Shown here: positions 33,308-42,897 of the stretch, piece by piece
Layout: every line of letters starts with the position of its first letter
Position numbering within the stretch: the first letter of the stretch is position 1
Source of the DNA: Polynucleobacter sp. TSB-Sco08W16
GTDB lineage: Bacteria; Pseudomonadota; Gammaproteobacteria; Burkholderiales; Burkholderiaceae
Assembly: GCF_018687455.1 (NCBI RefSeq)
Contig: NZ_CP061291.1
Location: 372,001-436,000, forward strand
Direction: 5' to 3'
DNA: 64,000 nucleotides
Translations under genes and position numbers: made by a program
Notes under the pieces: generated by a model
The model's database searches: none
Told to the model about the DNA's origin: nothing
What the model saw: the letters and a program-made list of their open reading frames with translations, nothing else

Positions 33308-34934
33308 GATCCGCAAGACGTGAACGCTCACCACGTGCCAAGGTGACATGGCCACCATGGCGCCAGCCTTTGAAGCGGTCAACCACATAGGTAAGGCCAG
33401 ATGAGCCTTCGGTTAAGTACGGCGTATCAATCTGAGCAATATTGCCTAAGCAAATAATCTTCGTTCCAGGGCCTGCACGGGTTACGAGAGTTTTCATTTG
33501 CTTGGGCGTTAAGTTTTGCGCCTCATCGATGATCACAAACTTACTCACAAAGGTTCTGCCACGCATGAAGTTCATACTCTTGACTTTGATGCGCGAGCGA
33601 ATCAGTTCTTGAGTTGCGGCACGACCCCATTCACCAGCGTCATCATTGCGCTGCAAAACTTCAAGGTTGTCATCAAATGCACCCATCCAAGGCTGCATTT
33701 TTTCTTCTTCCGTTCCTGGAAGGAAGCCAATATCTTCTCCCACAGGTACAGTGGCGCGAGTGATGATGATCTCGTTGTAGCGTTTGCTATCTAAAACTTG
33801 CTCTAGTCCTGCAGCCAAGGCTAATAAGGTTTTACCAGTGCCGGCTTGTCCCAAGAGGGTTACAAAATCTACGTCTGGGTTCATGAGCAGATTCATAGCA
33901 AAGTTCTGCTCACGATTACGGGCAGTTACGCCCCAGACATTATTTTTCTGGTGAGAGAAGTCTCTGAGAGTTTGCAAGAGGGCAGTCTTGCCATTGATTT
34001 CTCTAACGTGTGCGTAAAAAGGTGTTGAGCCATCTGGATTCTCTTGATAGACAAATTGATTGACCAACATACTAGGTACAGCAGGACCAGTCACTCTGTA
34101 GAACATGGTGCCAGATTTAGAGTCTGCCCAGCTTTCCATATCCTTGCCATGTTTTGGCCAGAAGTCGGCTGATAAGGCCATGACTCCCGAATACATTAAG
34201 TCACGATCTTCTAAAACTTGGTCATTGAAATAATCTTCGGCAGGTAAACCAAGGGCACGCGCTTTAATACGCATGTTGATATCTTTGGATACCAACACCA
34301 CTTCCTGCCCCTTACGGGTTTTTTGTAACTCGCTAACCACCGCCAAAATCATATTGTCGCCCTTACCCTCTGGCAGGCCCTCTGGCAATGCTTGGGTGGA
34401 CAACTTGGTTTGGAAATAGAGTCGACCTGAAACATCTTGGTTGCCAAGCTTATTCAGGGGGATGCCTTCATCCAATGTGCCGCTGGTGCCAGCAACCAAT
34501 TGATCTAGGGAGCGGCTAACAGTACGAGCATTGCGGGCTACCTCGGTCATACCCTTCTTGTGATTGTCCAACTCTTCAAGCGTGGTCATCGGCAAGAAAA
34601 GGTCATGCTCTGAGAAGCGGAATAAAGAGCTTGGATCATGCATCAAGACGTTGGTGTCGAGCACAAACAAAGAAGGGGGTCCAGTACGAATGACGCGCTT
34701 GGGTTTTGCTGGAGCTGTTGACTTGCTATCGTTGCGAGCTGGACTGCGATCTGCTTTGATCTTTTCTAGAGCCACTTCTGCTGCAGATAAATCTTCTTCT
34801 GCATCATTAGTCCAATCGGAACTTTCTACCACCACTGGTTTTGCTGGAGCTGGGCGTTTCTTGAGGTCGGGAGTATCTTTCCGACTAAGCTTCACTTGAT
34901 CAGCAATTTGAGTTGGGATGGGTGGCAATGGCAT
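33288..34934 (-). CDS. PIN-PhoH ATPase (YlaK/PhoH2-like)
   Basis: A 548-aa fusion: a low-complexity N-terminus (about 1-80), a PIN domain (SLFVLDTNVLMHDPSS, LEELDNHKKG; about 85-235) and a PhoH ATPase domain with Walker A GQAGTGKTLLALA and Walker B FVIIDEAQNL (about 330-545). PIN-PhoH proteins are RNA helicase/ribonuclease candidates. I start at MPLPPIPTQ because AGGAGA lies 6 bases upstream; an earlier in-frame ATG would add 10 residues overlapping this site. The gene is preceded by the unusual leader described separately. Confidence 0.92.
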   Translation of the reverse strand: MPLPPIPTQIADQVKLSRKDTPDLKKRPAPAKPVVVESSDWTNDAEEDLSAAEVALEKIKADRSPARNDSKSTAPAKPKRVIRTGPPSLFVLDTNVLMHDPSSLFRFSEHDLFLPMTTLEELDNHKKGMTEVARNARTVSRSLDQLVAGTSGTLDEGIPLNKLGNQDVSGRLYFQTKLSTQALPEGLPEGKGDNMILAVVSELQKTRKGQEVVLVSKDINMRIKARALGLPAEDYFNDQVLEDRDLMYSGVMALSADFWPKHGKDMESWADSKSGTMFYRVTGPAVPSMLVNQFVYQENPDGSTPFYAHVREINGKTALLQTLRDFSHQKNNVWGVTARNREQNFAMNLLMNPDVDFVTLLGQAGTGKTLLALAAGLEQVLDSKRYNEIIITRATVPVGEDIGFLPGTEEEKMQPWMGAFDDNLEVLQRNDDAGEWGRAATQELIRSRIKVKSMNFMRGRTFVSKFVIIDEAQNLTPKQMKTLVTRAGPGTKIICLGNIAQIDTPYLTEGSSGLTYVVDRFKGWRHGGHVTLARGERSRLADHAADAL

Positions 34935-34944
34935 GCAGACTCTC

Positions 34945-35106
34945 CTAAAAGAAAAAACCGCCAAGCGGAGTGCGTTGACGGTTTATTACGAAACTGGTTG
35001 CAAGAACTTCTAAAAAACGGAGGGGGTTACTCCCCGAACCTGCTTTGAGTTGCTCAGGTTTCTGATTCAAACGGATTGTCAGACTTTCCCGTCGTTTACG
35101 GTGCAT
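34945..35106 (-). CDS. Candidate 53-codon leader ORF of phoH
   Basis: An ORF starting ATG-CAC-CGT (MHRKRRESLTIRLN) and ending LGGFFF. The ATG is 7 bases after a promoter -10, so it may be translated from a leaderless mRNA. It runs through both terminator-like hairpins of the leader, and its TAG overlaps the AGGAGA of phoH. I do not recognise the peptide; the basic N-terminus could also be chance. Treat as a candidate regulatory ORF, not a proven gene. Confidence 0.35.
   Translation of the reverse strand: MHRKRRESLTIRLNQKPEQLKAGSGSNPLRFLEVLATSFVINRQRTPLGGFFF
34951..34984 (-). terminator. Terminator-like hairpin just before the phoH ribosome site
   Basis: A 10-bp stem (34955-34964 with 34975-34984, one G-U pair), 10-nt loop, then TTTTTTC and TTTT on the minus strand. 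It is too far from bcp (about 185 bases) to be its obvious terminator and stands immediately upstream of phoH, as an attenuator would. Confidence 0.5.
35012..35036 (-). terminator. Second terminator-like hairpin in the phoH leader
   Basis: On the minus strand CGGGG pairs with CTCCG (one G-U), or GGGG with CCCC, directly before TTTTTT. The stem is short, so termination may be conditional. Confidence 0.35.
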
Positions 35107-35113
35107 ATGAATC

Positions 35114-35141
35114 ACTTTACCCCAAAATTTGGGGTTTGCAA
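35114..35141 (-). promoter_or_regulatory. phoH-leader promoter with palindromic operator-like spacer
   Basis: On the minus strand TTGCAA (35136-35141), 16-bp spacer, TAAAGT (35114-35119). The spacer is filled by a perfect 17-bp palindrome, ACCCCAAA-N-TTTGGGGT (35119-35135), a plausible repressor or activator site. Confidence 0.5.
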
Positions 35142-35168
35142 GCACCTCAGATCAAATTATTGTAAAAA

Positions 35169-35636
35169 TTATTTGGCAGCTTGAGCGGCCTGTAATACCT
35201 CTGTCACATGCCCTGGAACTTTAAGGCCGCGCCACTCTTGAACGAGCTTGCCAGAGGAGTCAAATAGGAAGGTGCTGCGCTCAATACCGCGGACCTGTTT
35301 GCCGTACATATTCTTCATCTTGATGACGCCAAAGAGTTGGCAGAGCTTTTCTTCGGCGTCAGAAACCAGTTCAAACGGGAGTTCTAATTTGCTACGGAAA
35401 TTGTCATGAGACTTCAGGCTATCGCGGGATACACCAACGATCAGAGTATTGGCTTTAGTAAAGGCTTCGATGTTGTCACGAAACTCACCGGACTCAGCAG
35501 TGCAACCTGGGGTCATATCTTTTGGGTAAAAGTAGAGAACTAATTTTTTCCCAGTCGCGGATGCTGGAGAAAAAGTCAGGCCCGATGTCGCAGGAATAGA
35601 ACATGCTGGAATAGGTTGGCCGATAGTGACTGTCAT
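35169..35636 (-). CDS. bcp: Thioredoxin-dependent peroxiredoxin, Bcp/PrxQ type
   Basis: Reduces hydrogen peroxide and organic peroxides with thioredoxin. The 155-aa protein has the peroxidatic Cys at residue 45 in YPKDMTPGCTAESGEFRD. The resolving Cys that many PrxQ proteins have five residues later is Ser here (TAES), so it acts as a 1-Cys type or uses a distant Cys such as the one in EKLCQLFG. It starts 41 bases after arnD and may be the last gene of that operon. Confidence 0.92.
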   Translation of the reverse strand: MTVTIGQPIPACSIPATSGLTFSPASATGKKLVLYFYPKDMTPGCTAESGEFRDNIEAFTKANTLIVGVSRDSLKSHDNFRSKLELPFELVSDAEEKLCQLFGVIKMKNMYGKQVRGIERSTFLFDSSGKLVQEWRGLKVPGHVTEVLQAAQAAK

Positions 35637-35677
35637 GATGATCTTTCGTTTGTAATTTATCTATTGGTATTACTAGT

Positions 35678-36595
35678 TCAGCTATTTTGAATAATCAATT
35701 CACCACTTCGGTTGGGTATTTCACCCCAAGTCAGTGGTAGTACCGCTATTTTATCCAGTTGATTGGTAGCCTTCCAGGATTGATGAAGCTCGCCCATGGT
35801 GACGAGGTCATGACCCTGGTTTAGCCATCCAGCCAATAGCTGTTCAAAGGCAGGCAACAGCTTCTGACCCTCTAATTCAGCATGCAGAGTAAAGACTTGA
35901 TCATTGGGGTTGCTCTGAGTAATCTCGAGGAGCTTTTTAACTGCCCAAAATTCATCAGCACCATCAATACCAATCAGTTCATCAAAAGTAGGAAGGGTGG
36001 TCGGGTATTGCACATGCTTTGCTTTGCCTGAGGCAAGCGCAAGTCGATAAGGTATCAAGTTGGGCTCAGCCCTTCCATCGGAGGAATAGGTAATTCCCCA
36101 CTGGTCGAGTTGTTCAAATGCGGCTTCATTCATTTGCCAGCCAGCTGCCCCATAAGTCGCTGGTGCATGCCCAAAGATTTCCACAAAGCGATCCCAACTT
36201 CTTTGCATCATTGCCTTGGTCCATGCTGAGTCTTGATTACGAACGGCATCTTGCCAAGCAACATGGTCCCAAGTATGAATTCCTGTTTCATGGCCGGCTT
36301 CATCTATTGCGCGCATTTCTGCAACTGCTTTTTTCCCGATATCAGGACCGGGAAGTAAAACGCCATAGAGTAGGGTTTTGATGCCGTAGTGCTCTACAAC
36401 CGAAGTGCGACTCACTTTTTTTAGAAAACCGGGACGAAAGACTCTCTTTAAAGCCCAGCCAGTATGGTCGGGCCCAAGGCTAAATAGGAAGGTGGCTTTT
36501 AAGCCAAAGCGCTCAAGGGTACGCGCTAGATTGGGAACGCCCTCTTTAGTACCACGTAAGGTATCGACATCAACTTTGAGAGCAATCTTAGCCAT
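35678..36595 (-). CDS. arnD: 4-deoxy-4-formamido-L-arabinose-phosphoundecaprenol deformylase ArnD
   Basis: Removes the formyl group from undecaprenyl-phosphate-Ara4FN, the step that commits Ara4N to lipid A transfer. It is a NodB-type polysaccharide deacetylase with the metal Asp in LKVDVDTLRG (D9/D11) and the His region GHETGIHTWDHVAWQD. Length of 305 aa fits ArnD, and the gene sits at the end of the arn cluster. Confidence 0.93.
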   Translation of the reverse strand: MAKIALKVDVDTLRGTKEGVPNLARTLERFGLKATFLFSLGPDHTGWALKRVFRPGFLKKVSRTSVVEHYGIKTLLYGVLLPGPDIGKKAVAEMRAIDEAGHETGIHTWDHVAWQDAVRNQDSAWTKAMMQRSWDRFVEIFGHAPATYGAAGWQMNEAAFEQLDQWGITYSSDGRAEPNLIPYRLALASGKAKHVQYPTTLPTFDELIGIDGADEFWAVKKLLEITQSNPNDQVFTLHAELEGQKLLPAFEQLLAGWLNQGHDLVTMGELHQSWKATNQLDKIAVLPLTWGEIPNRSGELIIQNS

Positions 36596-36617
36596 GAATC
36601 CTTGAGTCTATTTCTAC

Positions 36618-37664
36618 TTATTCTTTATCAACTAAAGAACGGGCTTTTTCAACATCTTGGCGATACGCTTCAAAAATATTCTTGAGTGCATCTGCCATCG
36701 TCGTTGTCGGTTTCCAAGCCAATTCACTCATCGTGTTGTCGATAGCTGGAACACGGTTTTGAACGTCTTGATAGCCTTCACCGTAATATGCGCCAGAAGT
36801 AGTTTCCACAATCTTCACATCATTTGCTGTTTTAGCGTACTCAGGAATACTGCGTGCGATGTCTAACATCTGATTGGCTAATTCGCGAACAGAGTGATTG
36901 TTCTTTGGGTTGCCGATGTTATAGATCTTGCCGTTTGCAATGCCGTCTTTATTGTCTATGATGCGCATCAGTGCATCGATGCCGTCATCTATATAAGTGA
37001 AGGCGCGTTTCTGTGCACCTCCATCAACCAAGTTAATCGGTTCGCCACGAACGATGTGGCCTAAGAATTGAGTCACTACGCGGGAGGAGCCTTCTTTGGG
37101 TGTGTAGATGCTATCAAGTCCAGGACCAATCCAGTTAAATGGGCGGAAGAGGGTAAAGCGCAAACCTTCCATGCCATAACCCCAGATCACACGATCCATT
37201 AACTGCTTGGAGCAGGCGTAGATCCAGCGTGGCTTATTAATTGGGCCGTAAACCATATTCGATTTAGCTGGATCAAACTCGCTGTCCTCGCACATGCCAT
37301 AAACCTCAGAGGTTGATGGAAACACAAGGTGCTTTTTGTATTTAACAGCGGAACGCACGATGGGGAGATTGGCTTCGAAGTCGAGCTCAAATACTTTGAG
37401 TGGCTGCTGTACATAAGTTGCTGGTGTAGCGATCGCAACCAAAGGCAAGATGACATCGCATTTACGGATGTGATATTCAACCCATTCTTTATTGATGGTG
37501 ATATCACCTTCAAAGAAGTGCATTCTCGGATGATTGATCAAATCACCCAAGCGATCATTCTGCATATCCATACCGTAGACATCCCAATCAGTTGTCTCCA
37601 GGATGCGCTTGGAAAGGTGGTGGCCAATAAAACCGTTAACGCCAAGAATGAGTACTTTTTTCAT
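36618..37664 (-). CDS. UDP-glucuronate decarboxylase (ArnA C-terminal activity as a separate protein)
   Basis: Oxidatively decarboxylates UDP-glucuronic acid to UDP-4-keto-arabinose. A 348-aa Rossmann protein with GVNGFIGHHL at the N-terminus, the catalytic FPSTSEVYGM (Ser-Glu as in ArnA S433/E434) and YACSKQLMDR (YxxxK). It corresponds to the C-terminal half of E. coli ArnA. The formyltransferase half is the next gene upstream, 37 bases away. Confidence 0.93.
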   Translation of the reverse strand: MKKVLILGVNGFIGHHLSKRILETTDWDVYGMDMQNDRLGDLINHPRMHFFEGDITINKEWVEYHIRKCDVILPLVAIATPATYVQQPLKVFELDFEANLPIVRSAVKYKKHLVFPSTSEVYGMCEDSEFDPAKSNMVYGPINKPRWIYACSKQLMDRVIWGYGMEGLRFTLFRPFNWIGPGLDSIYTPKEGSSRVVTQFLGHIVRGEPINLVDGGAQKRAFTYIDDGIDALMRIIDNKDGIANGKIYNIGNPKNNHSVRELANQMLDIARSIPEYAKTANDVKIVETTSGAYYGEGYQDVQNRVPAIDNTMSELAWKPTTTMADALKNIFEAYRQDVEKARSLVDKE

Positions 37665-37701
37665 CTTTACTGCCTCGTTTTAATCTAATTTGTAGTGCTG
37701 C

Positions 37702-38571
37702 TTATTTGCTTGCTGGAAACCATTCCAAGATTTCAACTGCTTGGCGGTCGCCGCAAATGCCGAATACCCGATTATCAACCACTTGGATGCCTGTAGCCCC
37801 AAGATCTAGATTGGCAGGAAAAGGTCCTTTTAGGCTGGTTTTGGCCACAATCATGGTCTTGCTATGGTGTTCAGTAAAAGCGCCTGGATAAGGGGGTGCA
37901 ACAGCCCTGACAAGGTTGTGGACCTGTTGGGCGGTTTGATTCCAGTGAATTTGCCCATCTGCGGGCTTTCTGCCGCCAAAATAGCTGCCTTTTGCGAGTT
38001 CATTGGGCTTGCGTGGGACTTTTCCTTGAATCAGATCTGGCAGAACTTGATTGATGACCTCAAGAGCTGCTCCGCTAACTTTCCCAAAGACATCTGTAGC
38101 GGTTTCATCAGGACCAATACTTGCCGATGCTTGACCAACAATATCCCCTGCGTCAGGTTTTGCTTCCATCACATGTAAGGTGGCGCCAGTTTCAGTCTCG
38201 CCATGCAAGATGGCCCAATTGACTGGCGCGCGTCCGCGGTACTTTGGAAGCAATGAGCCATGCATATTCAATGCAGCAATTTTGGCGCAAGCCAAAATCT
38301 GTGCCGGAATCATATGGCGATAGTAGAAAGAGAAAATGTAATCCGGTGATAGTGCCTCAAACTTCGGGATTAAATTACTTAACTCACTAGCGCTTGGTGT
38401 GATGTAAGGAATGCTTTTCTCTTGGCAGAGTTTGGCAACGCTACCAAACCAAACATTCTCATTAGGATCATCTTGATGCGTTACTACGAGATCAACCTCA
38501 ATGCCAGCCTTGAGTAATGCCCTGAGGCAATGGACACCAACATCGTGATATGCGAATACGACTGCGTGCAA
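37702..38571 (-). CDS. UDP-Ara4N formyltransferase (ArnA N-terminal activity as a separate protein)
   Basis: Formylates UDP-4-amino-4-deoxy-L-arabinose with 10-formyl-tetrahydrofolate. The 289-aa sequence begins MHAVVFAYHDVGVHCL and holds the catalytic Asn-His in LNMHGSLLPKYRGRAP and Asp in KPDAGDIVG. It equals the N-terminal half of E. coli ArnA. Its ATG directly abuts the arnC stop coordinates; the two genes are packed without a gap. Confidence 0.93.
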   Translation of the reverse strand: MHAVVFAYHDVGVHCLRALLKAGIEVDLVVTHQDDPNENVWFGSVAKLCQEKSIPYITPSASELSNLIPKFEALSPDYIFSFYYRHMIPAQILACAKIAALNMHGSLLPKYRGRAPVNWAILHGETETGATLHVMEAKPDAGDIVGQASASIGPDETATDVFGKVSGAALEVINQVLPDLIQGKVPRKPNELAKGSYFGGRKPADGQIHWNQTAQQVHNLVRAVAPPYPGAFTEHHSKTMIVAKTSLKGPFPANLDLGATGIQVVDNRVFGICGDRQAVEILEWFPASK

Positions 38572-39534
38572 TTATTTTTTCTCTAGAACAGTTTGCACAA
38601 CATAACGCGGGCGATTGCGGATCTGCTGATAAATGCGGCCGATATATTCACCCAATAAGCCAAGCCCAAAAAGCATTACGCCTATGAGGAAGAAGGTTAG
38701 TGCGAAGAGGGTGAATACGCCCTCTACCTCAGCACCCAGAAGGAAGCGGCGTACTAATAGGTAGACGAATAGGCTGCCTGCAGCGAGGGATAAGAGCATC
38801 CCGAGTATCGAGAAGATCTGCAAGGGCATGATAGAAAAGCCGGTTACCAAATCAAAGTTCAAGCGAATGAGTTGGTAGAGGCTGTACTTTGACTCTCCAG
38901 CAAAACGCTCTTCGTGTTTAACGGTAATTTCAATTGGGTTTGCAGAAAAGGTATAAGCCAAGGCTGGTATGAAAGTATTGTTCTCATCACATTGACGCAC
39001 TAAGTCAACAATGCGACGGCTATAACCGCGCAACATGCATCCTTGATCAGTCATGGTGATGCGAGTAATGTTTTCACGTAAATGATTCATGGCACGTGAA
39101 GCAAATTTTCTGAAGAAGCTATCACGACGATCTGCGCGAATGGTGCCTACATAATCATGGCCTTTGAGTAGCTGCTCAGTCAATGCATCAATTTCTTCGG
39201 GGGGATTCTGTAAGTCTGCATCCAAGGTGATGATGTATTCACCCTTGGCATATTCAAAGCCAGCCATGATCGCCATGTGTTGACCAAAGTTGCTGTGGAA
39301 TAAAACCGCGCGCGTAACGTCAGGGCGTAATTCAACTTGTTTTGCCAGAATGCCGGCTGAACGATCTTTACTGCCATCATTTACAAAAACGACTTCGTAA
39401 GCAATATTGCGCTTGGCAGCAAGCGCATCGAGCGCTGGGTAGAGGCGGTCGAATAATGCTTGGAGACCATCTTCCTCGTTGTAAACGGGAATAACAATGC
39501 TGAGCTTCGGGTTGGCAACTAAATTGGCAGTCAT
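38572..39534 (-). CDS. arnC: Undecaprenyl-phosphate Ara4FN transferase ArnC
   Basis: Transfers Ara4FN from UDP to undecaprenyl phosphate at the inner membrane. A GT2 domain (IVIPVYNEEDGLQALF, DADLQNPPEE) precedes two C-terminal membrane helices (about residues 230-255 and 267-295). At 320 aa it matches ArnC; the context in the arn operon separates it from generic dolichol-phosphate transferases. Confidence 0.94.
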   Translation of the reverse strand: MTANLVANPKLSIVIPVYNEEDGLQALFDRLYPALDALAAKRNIAYEVVFVNDGSKDRSAGILAKQVELRPDVTRAVLFHSNFGQHMAIMAGFEYAKGEYIITLDADLQNPPEEIDALTEQLLKGHDYVGTIRADRRDSFFRKFASRAMNHLRENITRITMTDQGCMLRGYSRRIVDLVRQCDENNTFIPALAYTFSANPIEITVKHEERFAGESKYSLYQLIRLNFDLVTGFSIMPLQIFSILGMLLSLAAGSLFVYLLVRRFLLGAEVEGVFTLFALTFFLIGVMLFGLGLLGEYIGRIYQQIRNRPRYVVQTVLEKK

Positions 39535-39575
39535 GCTGCAATTTTGCCTGATTCTGAGGATTTAACCCAATAAGG

Positions 39576-40739
<1,164 letters not shown>

Positions 40740-40749
40740 GAGCTCTATA

Positions 40750-42441
40750 TTACTGCGCCATGTTGGCCATGTCGGGATGTTTCACAATCACTCTACGAGA
40801 GTCGCGATCGACCTCCTGCATTGGCAGGTTCAAGCCTTGGAGGGCCACATACTGCTCGGGAACCATGATGGCATAGGCGGTTTGGTCATCTTTCCAGCGG
40901 ACGATGAAAGCATCTAGGGTCGGGAGCCACAATTCTGGCTGTTGGTTAACGCCGAACTGAAGCTCATCTGGATCTTCAACCATGACCATGGTCCTGCCTA
41001 AATAAAACGGCATCGTGTGATCGAGTAAGCGCACGGAATAGATATTCACATTCGCAGGAATAGAATTTTTTACTCTATAAGCCAGATCAATGCCTGATAC
41101 AGCGCGCCCCAATGTTTCGTGACCAGTGCCAGCGATGATGGCGCACAAGAAAAAGCCGACTGCAAAACTCACAATGCTTTGTAAGCCATTGCGCTTTGAT
41201 TGCAGTGCTGCAAACGCGCTAAAACTCATTAGCGCTACCAATGCGGCAATTACCCAATATGTGTATTGCGCATAGGATTCAATTTCATCGGGCCTTGCTT
41301 GCTTACCAATTTCCGCTAAGAAGAAAAAGCCAATACAAGCTAACAGCGCAAATCCGAGTGTTTGCAGTTTCCATGACGTGGCCATGGAGTTGGTGTGTCC
41401 CAATAGATGATCCAAACGATTACCGATCAATAAGGCTAGCGCTGGAAAGATGGGGATGATGTATCCAGGCAATTTGGAGTGCGACACGCTAAAGAACCCA
41501 AAGATCATCACAGACCAGCACACCAATAACCAGCCACTAGAGAACTCTCTTCTGCGCTCTTGCCAAGCTTGTGCGATCGAGCCAGGAATTTGTAATGCCC
41601 ATGGCAATATACCAATTAAGAGCAGGGGCACGAAGTAATAGATAGGCCCTGTTCGGCTATGTGCGTCTTGGGTAAAGCGTTGAAGGTGCTCATGAATAAA
41701 GAAAAACTCCAAGAACTCTGGGTTGCGTTGCGCCACCAATACAAACCAGGGTGCAGTGATAAGGAGGAACAAAATTAATCCACTCAATAAACGCAAGCGT
41801 GTCCAGATTTTCCAGTCCCAAGTGCTGATGGAGTAAGCAATTAAAACCATCGCAGGAATAGCTGCACCAATGACGCCCTTTGATAGTGTTGCGAGTGCCA
41901 TGAAGACCCAGCAAATCCACATCCAATTACGACTGCTTGATTTGTTATGAGTAGTTTGTGCAAACAAGAGGCTGCAAAGGGCGGCAACTAAAAAAGCAGA
42001 TAGACCCATGTCTAAAGAATTAAAGTGGCCGCTAATTACCCACATCGGACTGGATGCTAAAACCACAGCAGCCAACCATCCCGCTCGTGCGTTATAGATG
42101 CGCGTACCAGTAAAACCAATTGCTAGGATTGTCAGAAAGCCAGTGAGTGCAGACCAAAGTCTCGCTTGCCAATCTCCTATTCCAAATACCTGAAATGTGA
42201 CGGCTGTCACCCATACTTGTAGTGGTGGCTTCTCAAAATACTTGTAGCCGTTATAGCGAGGGGTAACCCAATCACCCGTAACTAGCATCTCTCTGGCCAT
42301 TTCTGCATAGCGACCTTCGTCAGAAGGAATGAGATGGCGGTAGTTCAGGGTCCCGAACCAGAGCAAGGCATAAATGAGGAGCAAGAGCAAAATCTTGCCG
42401 GGATGAAGTGCTGAAGACTGCCGAATTTGGCCAAACTGCAT
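40750..42441 (-). CDS. arnT: Lipid A aminoarabinosyltransferase ArnT
   Basis: GT83 integral-membrane enzyme that moves Ara4N from undecaprenyl phosphate to lipid A phosphates on the periplasmic face. The 563-aa protein has about a dozen hydrophobic helices and the family signature LIPSDEGRYAEMAREML, with the key periplasmic Asp-Glu, then GDWVTPRYNGYKYFEKPPLQVW read in part. Product would lower LPS charge and give polymyxin resistance (established for the family). ATG overlaps the previous stop by one base. Confidence 0.93.
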   Translation of the reverse strand: MQFGQIRQSSALHPGKILLLLLIYALLWFGTLNYRHLIPSDEGRYAEMAREMLVTGDWVTPRYNGYKYFEKPPLQVWVTAVTFQVFGIGDWQARLWSALTGFLTILAIGFTGTRIYNARAGWLAAVVLASSPMWVISGHFNSLDMGLSAFLVAALCSLLFAQTTHNKSSSRNWMWICWVFMALATLSKGVIGAAIPAMVLIAYSISTWDWKIWTRLRLLSGLILFLLITAPWFVLVAQRNPEFLEFFFIHEHLQRFTQDAHSRTGPIYYFVPLLLIGILPWALQIPGSIAQAWQERRREFSSGWLLVCWSVMIFGFFSVSHSKLPGYIIPIFPALALLIGNRLDHLLGHTNSMATSWKLQTLGFALLACIGFFFLAEIGKQARPDEIESYAQYTYWVIAALVALMSFSAFAALQSKRNGLQSIVSFAVGFFLCAIIAGTGHETLGRAVSGIDLAYRVKNSIPANVNIYSVRLLDHTMPFYLGRTMVMVEDPDELQFGVNQQPELWLPTLDAFIVRWKDDQTAYAIMVPEQYVALQGLNLPMQEVDRDSRRVIVKHPDMANMAQ

Positions 42442-42818
42442 TAAGCAGGCTCCACAATCAGCGCTAGCAGGACTTGACGTCCTTCACCCACCAGAATGTT
42501 GTAAGTGCGGCAGGCCGCTTGGGAATCCATGATTTCAAAGCCGATCTTGGCTTGGATGAGGGCTTTCAGGAGCTCGGGCTTGGGGAAGCGCTGACGACTG
42601 CCTGTGCCAATGAGGATTAATTCAGGCCTGAGATCGACCATTTGAGCAAAATGGCCTTCTTCTAGATCTCCAAAAGACTTTATTGGCCACTCAGAAATAG
42701 CCCCATTAGAACTAAGTAGAACCGCATGGGCATATGGGACGTGGTTGATCTCCACGTAGCCATCGCCATAGCCAGTGATTGCATTGGCTCCAGAATGCGG
42801 GTCAGATTGAAGCTTCAA
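42441..42818 (-). CDS. Mth938/DUF498 domain protein
   Basis: A 125-aa Mth938-type protein: TGYGDGYVEINHVPYAH, then ELILIGTGSRQRFP and the TYNILVGEGRQVLLALI end. The family has a compact fold of unknown biochemical role (related to mitochondrial NDUFAF3). It begins with TTG, preceded by GAGAG, and heads the arn operon with a one-base overlap to arnT. No link to lipid A is known for the family; the co-transcription may be incidental. Confidence 0.86.
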   Translation of the reverse strand: MKLQSDPHSGANAITGYGDGYVEINHVPYAHAVLLSSNGAISEWPIKSFGDLEEGHFAQMVDLRPELILIGTGSRQRFPKPELLKALIQAKIGFEIMDSQAACRTYNILVGEGRQVLLALIVEPA

Positions 42819-42837
42819 GTGGACTCTCTGTCATAAT

Positions 42838-42850
42838 TATGTGGATTATA
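42838..42850 (-). promoter_or_regulatory. Candidate promoter of the Mth938-arn operon
   Basis: A perfect TATAAT on the minus strand (42845-42850) gives a TSS about 20 bases before the TTG start. I see no good -35, so an activator may be needed. Confidence 0.4.
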
Positions 42851-42897
42851 GCCAGCTGTTTTTTCCAAGATTTCAAGAACTTACCCTTTAATTTATT

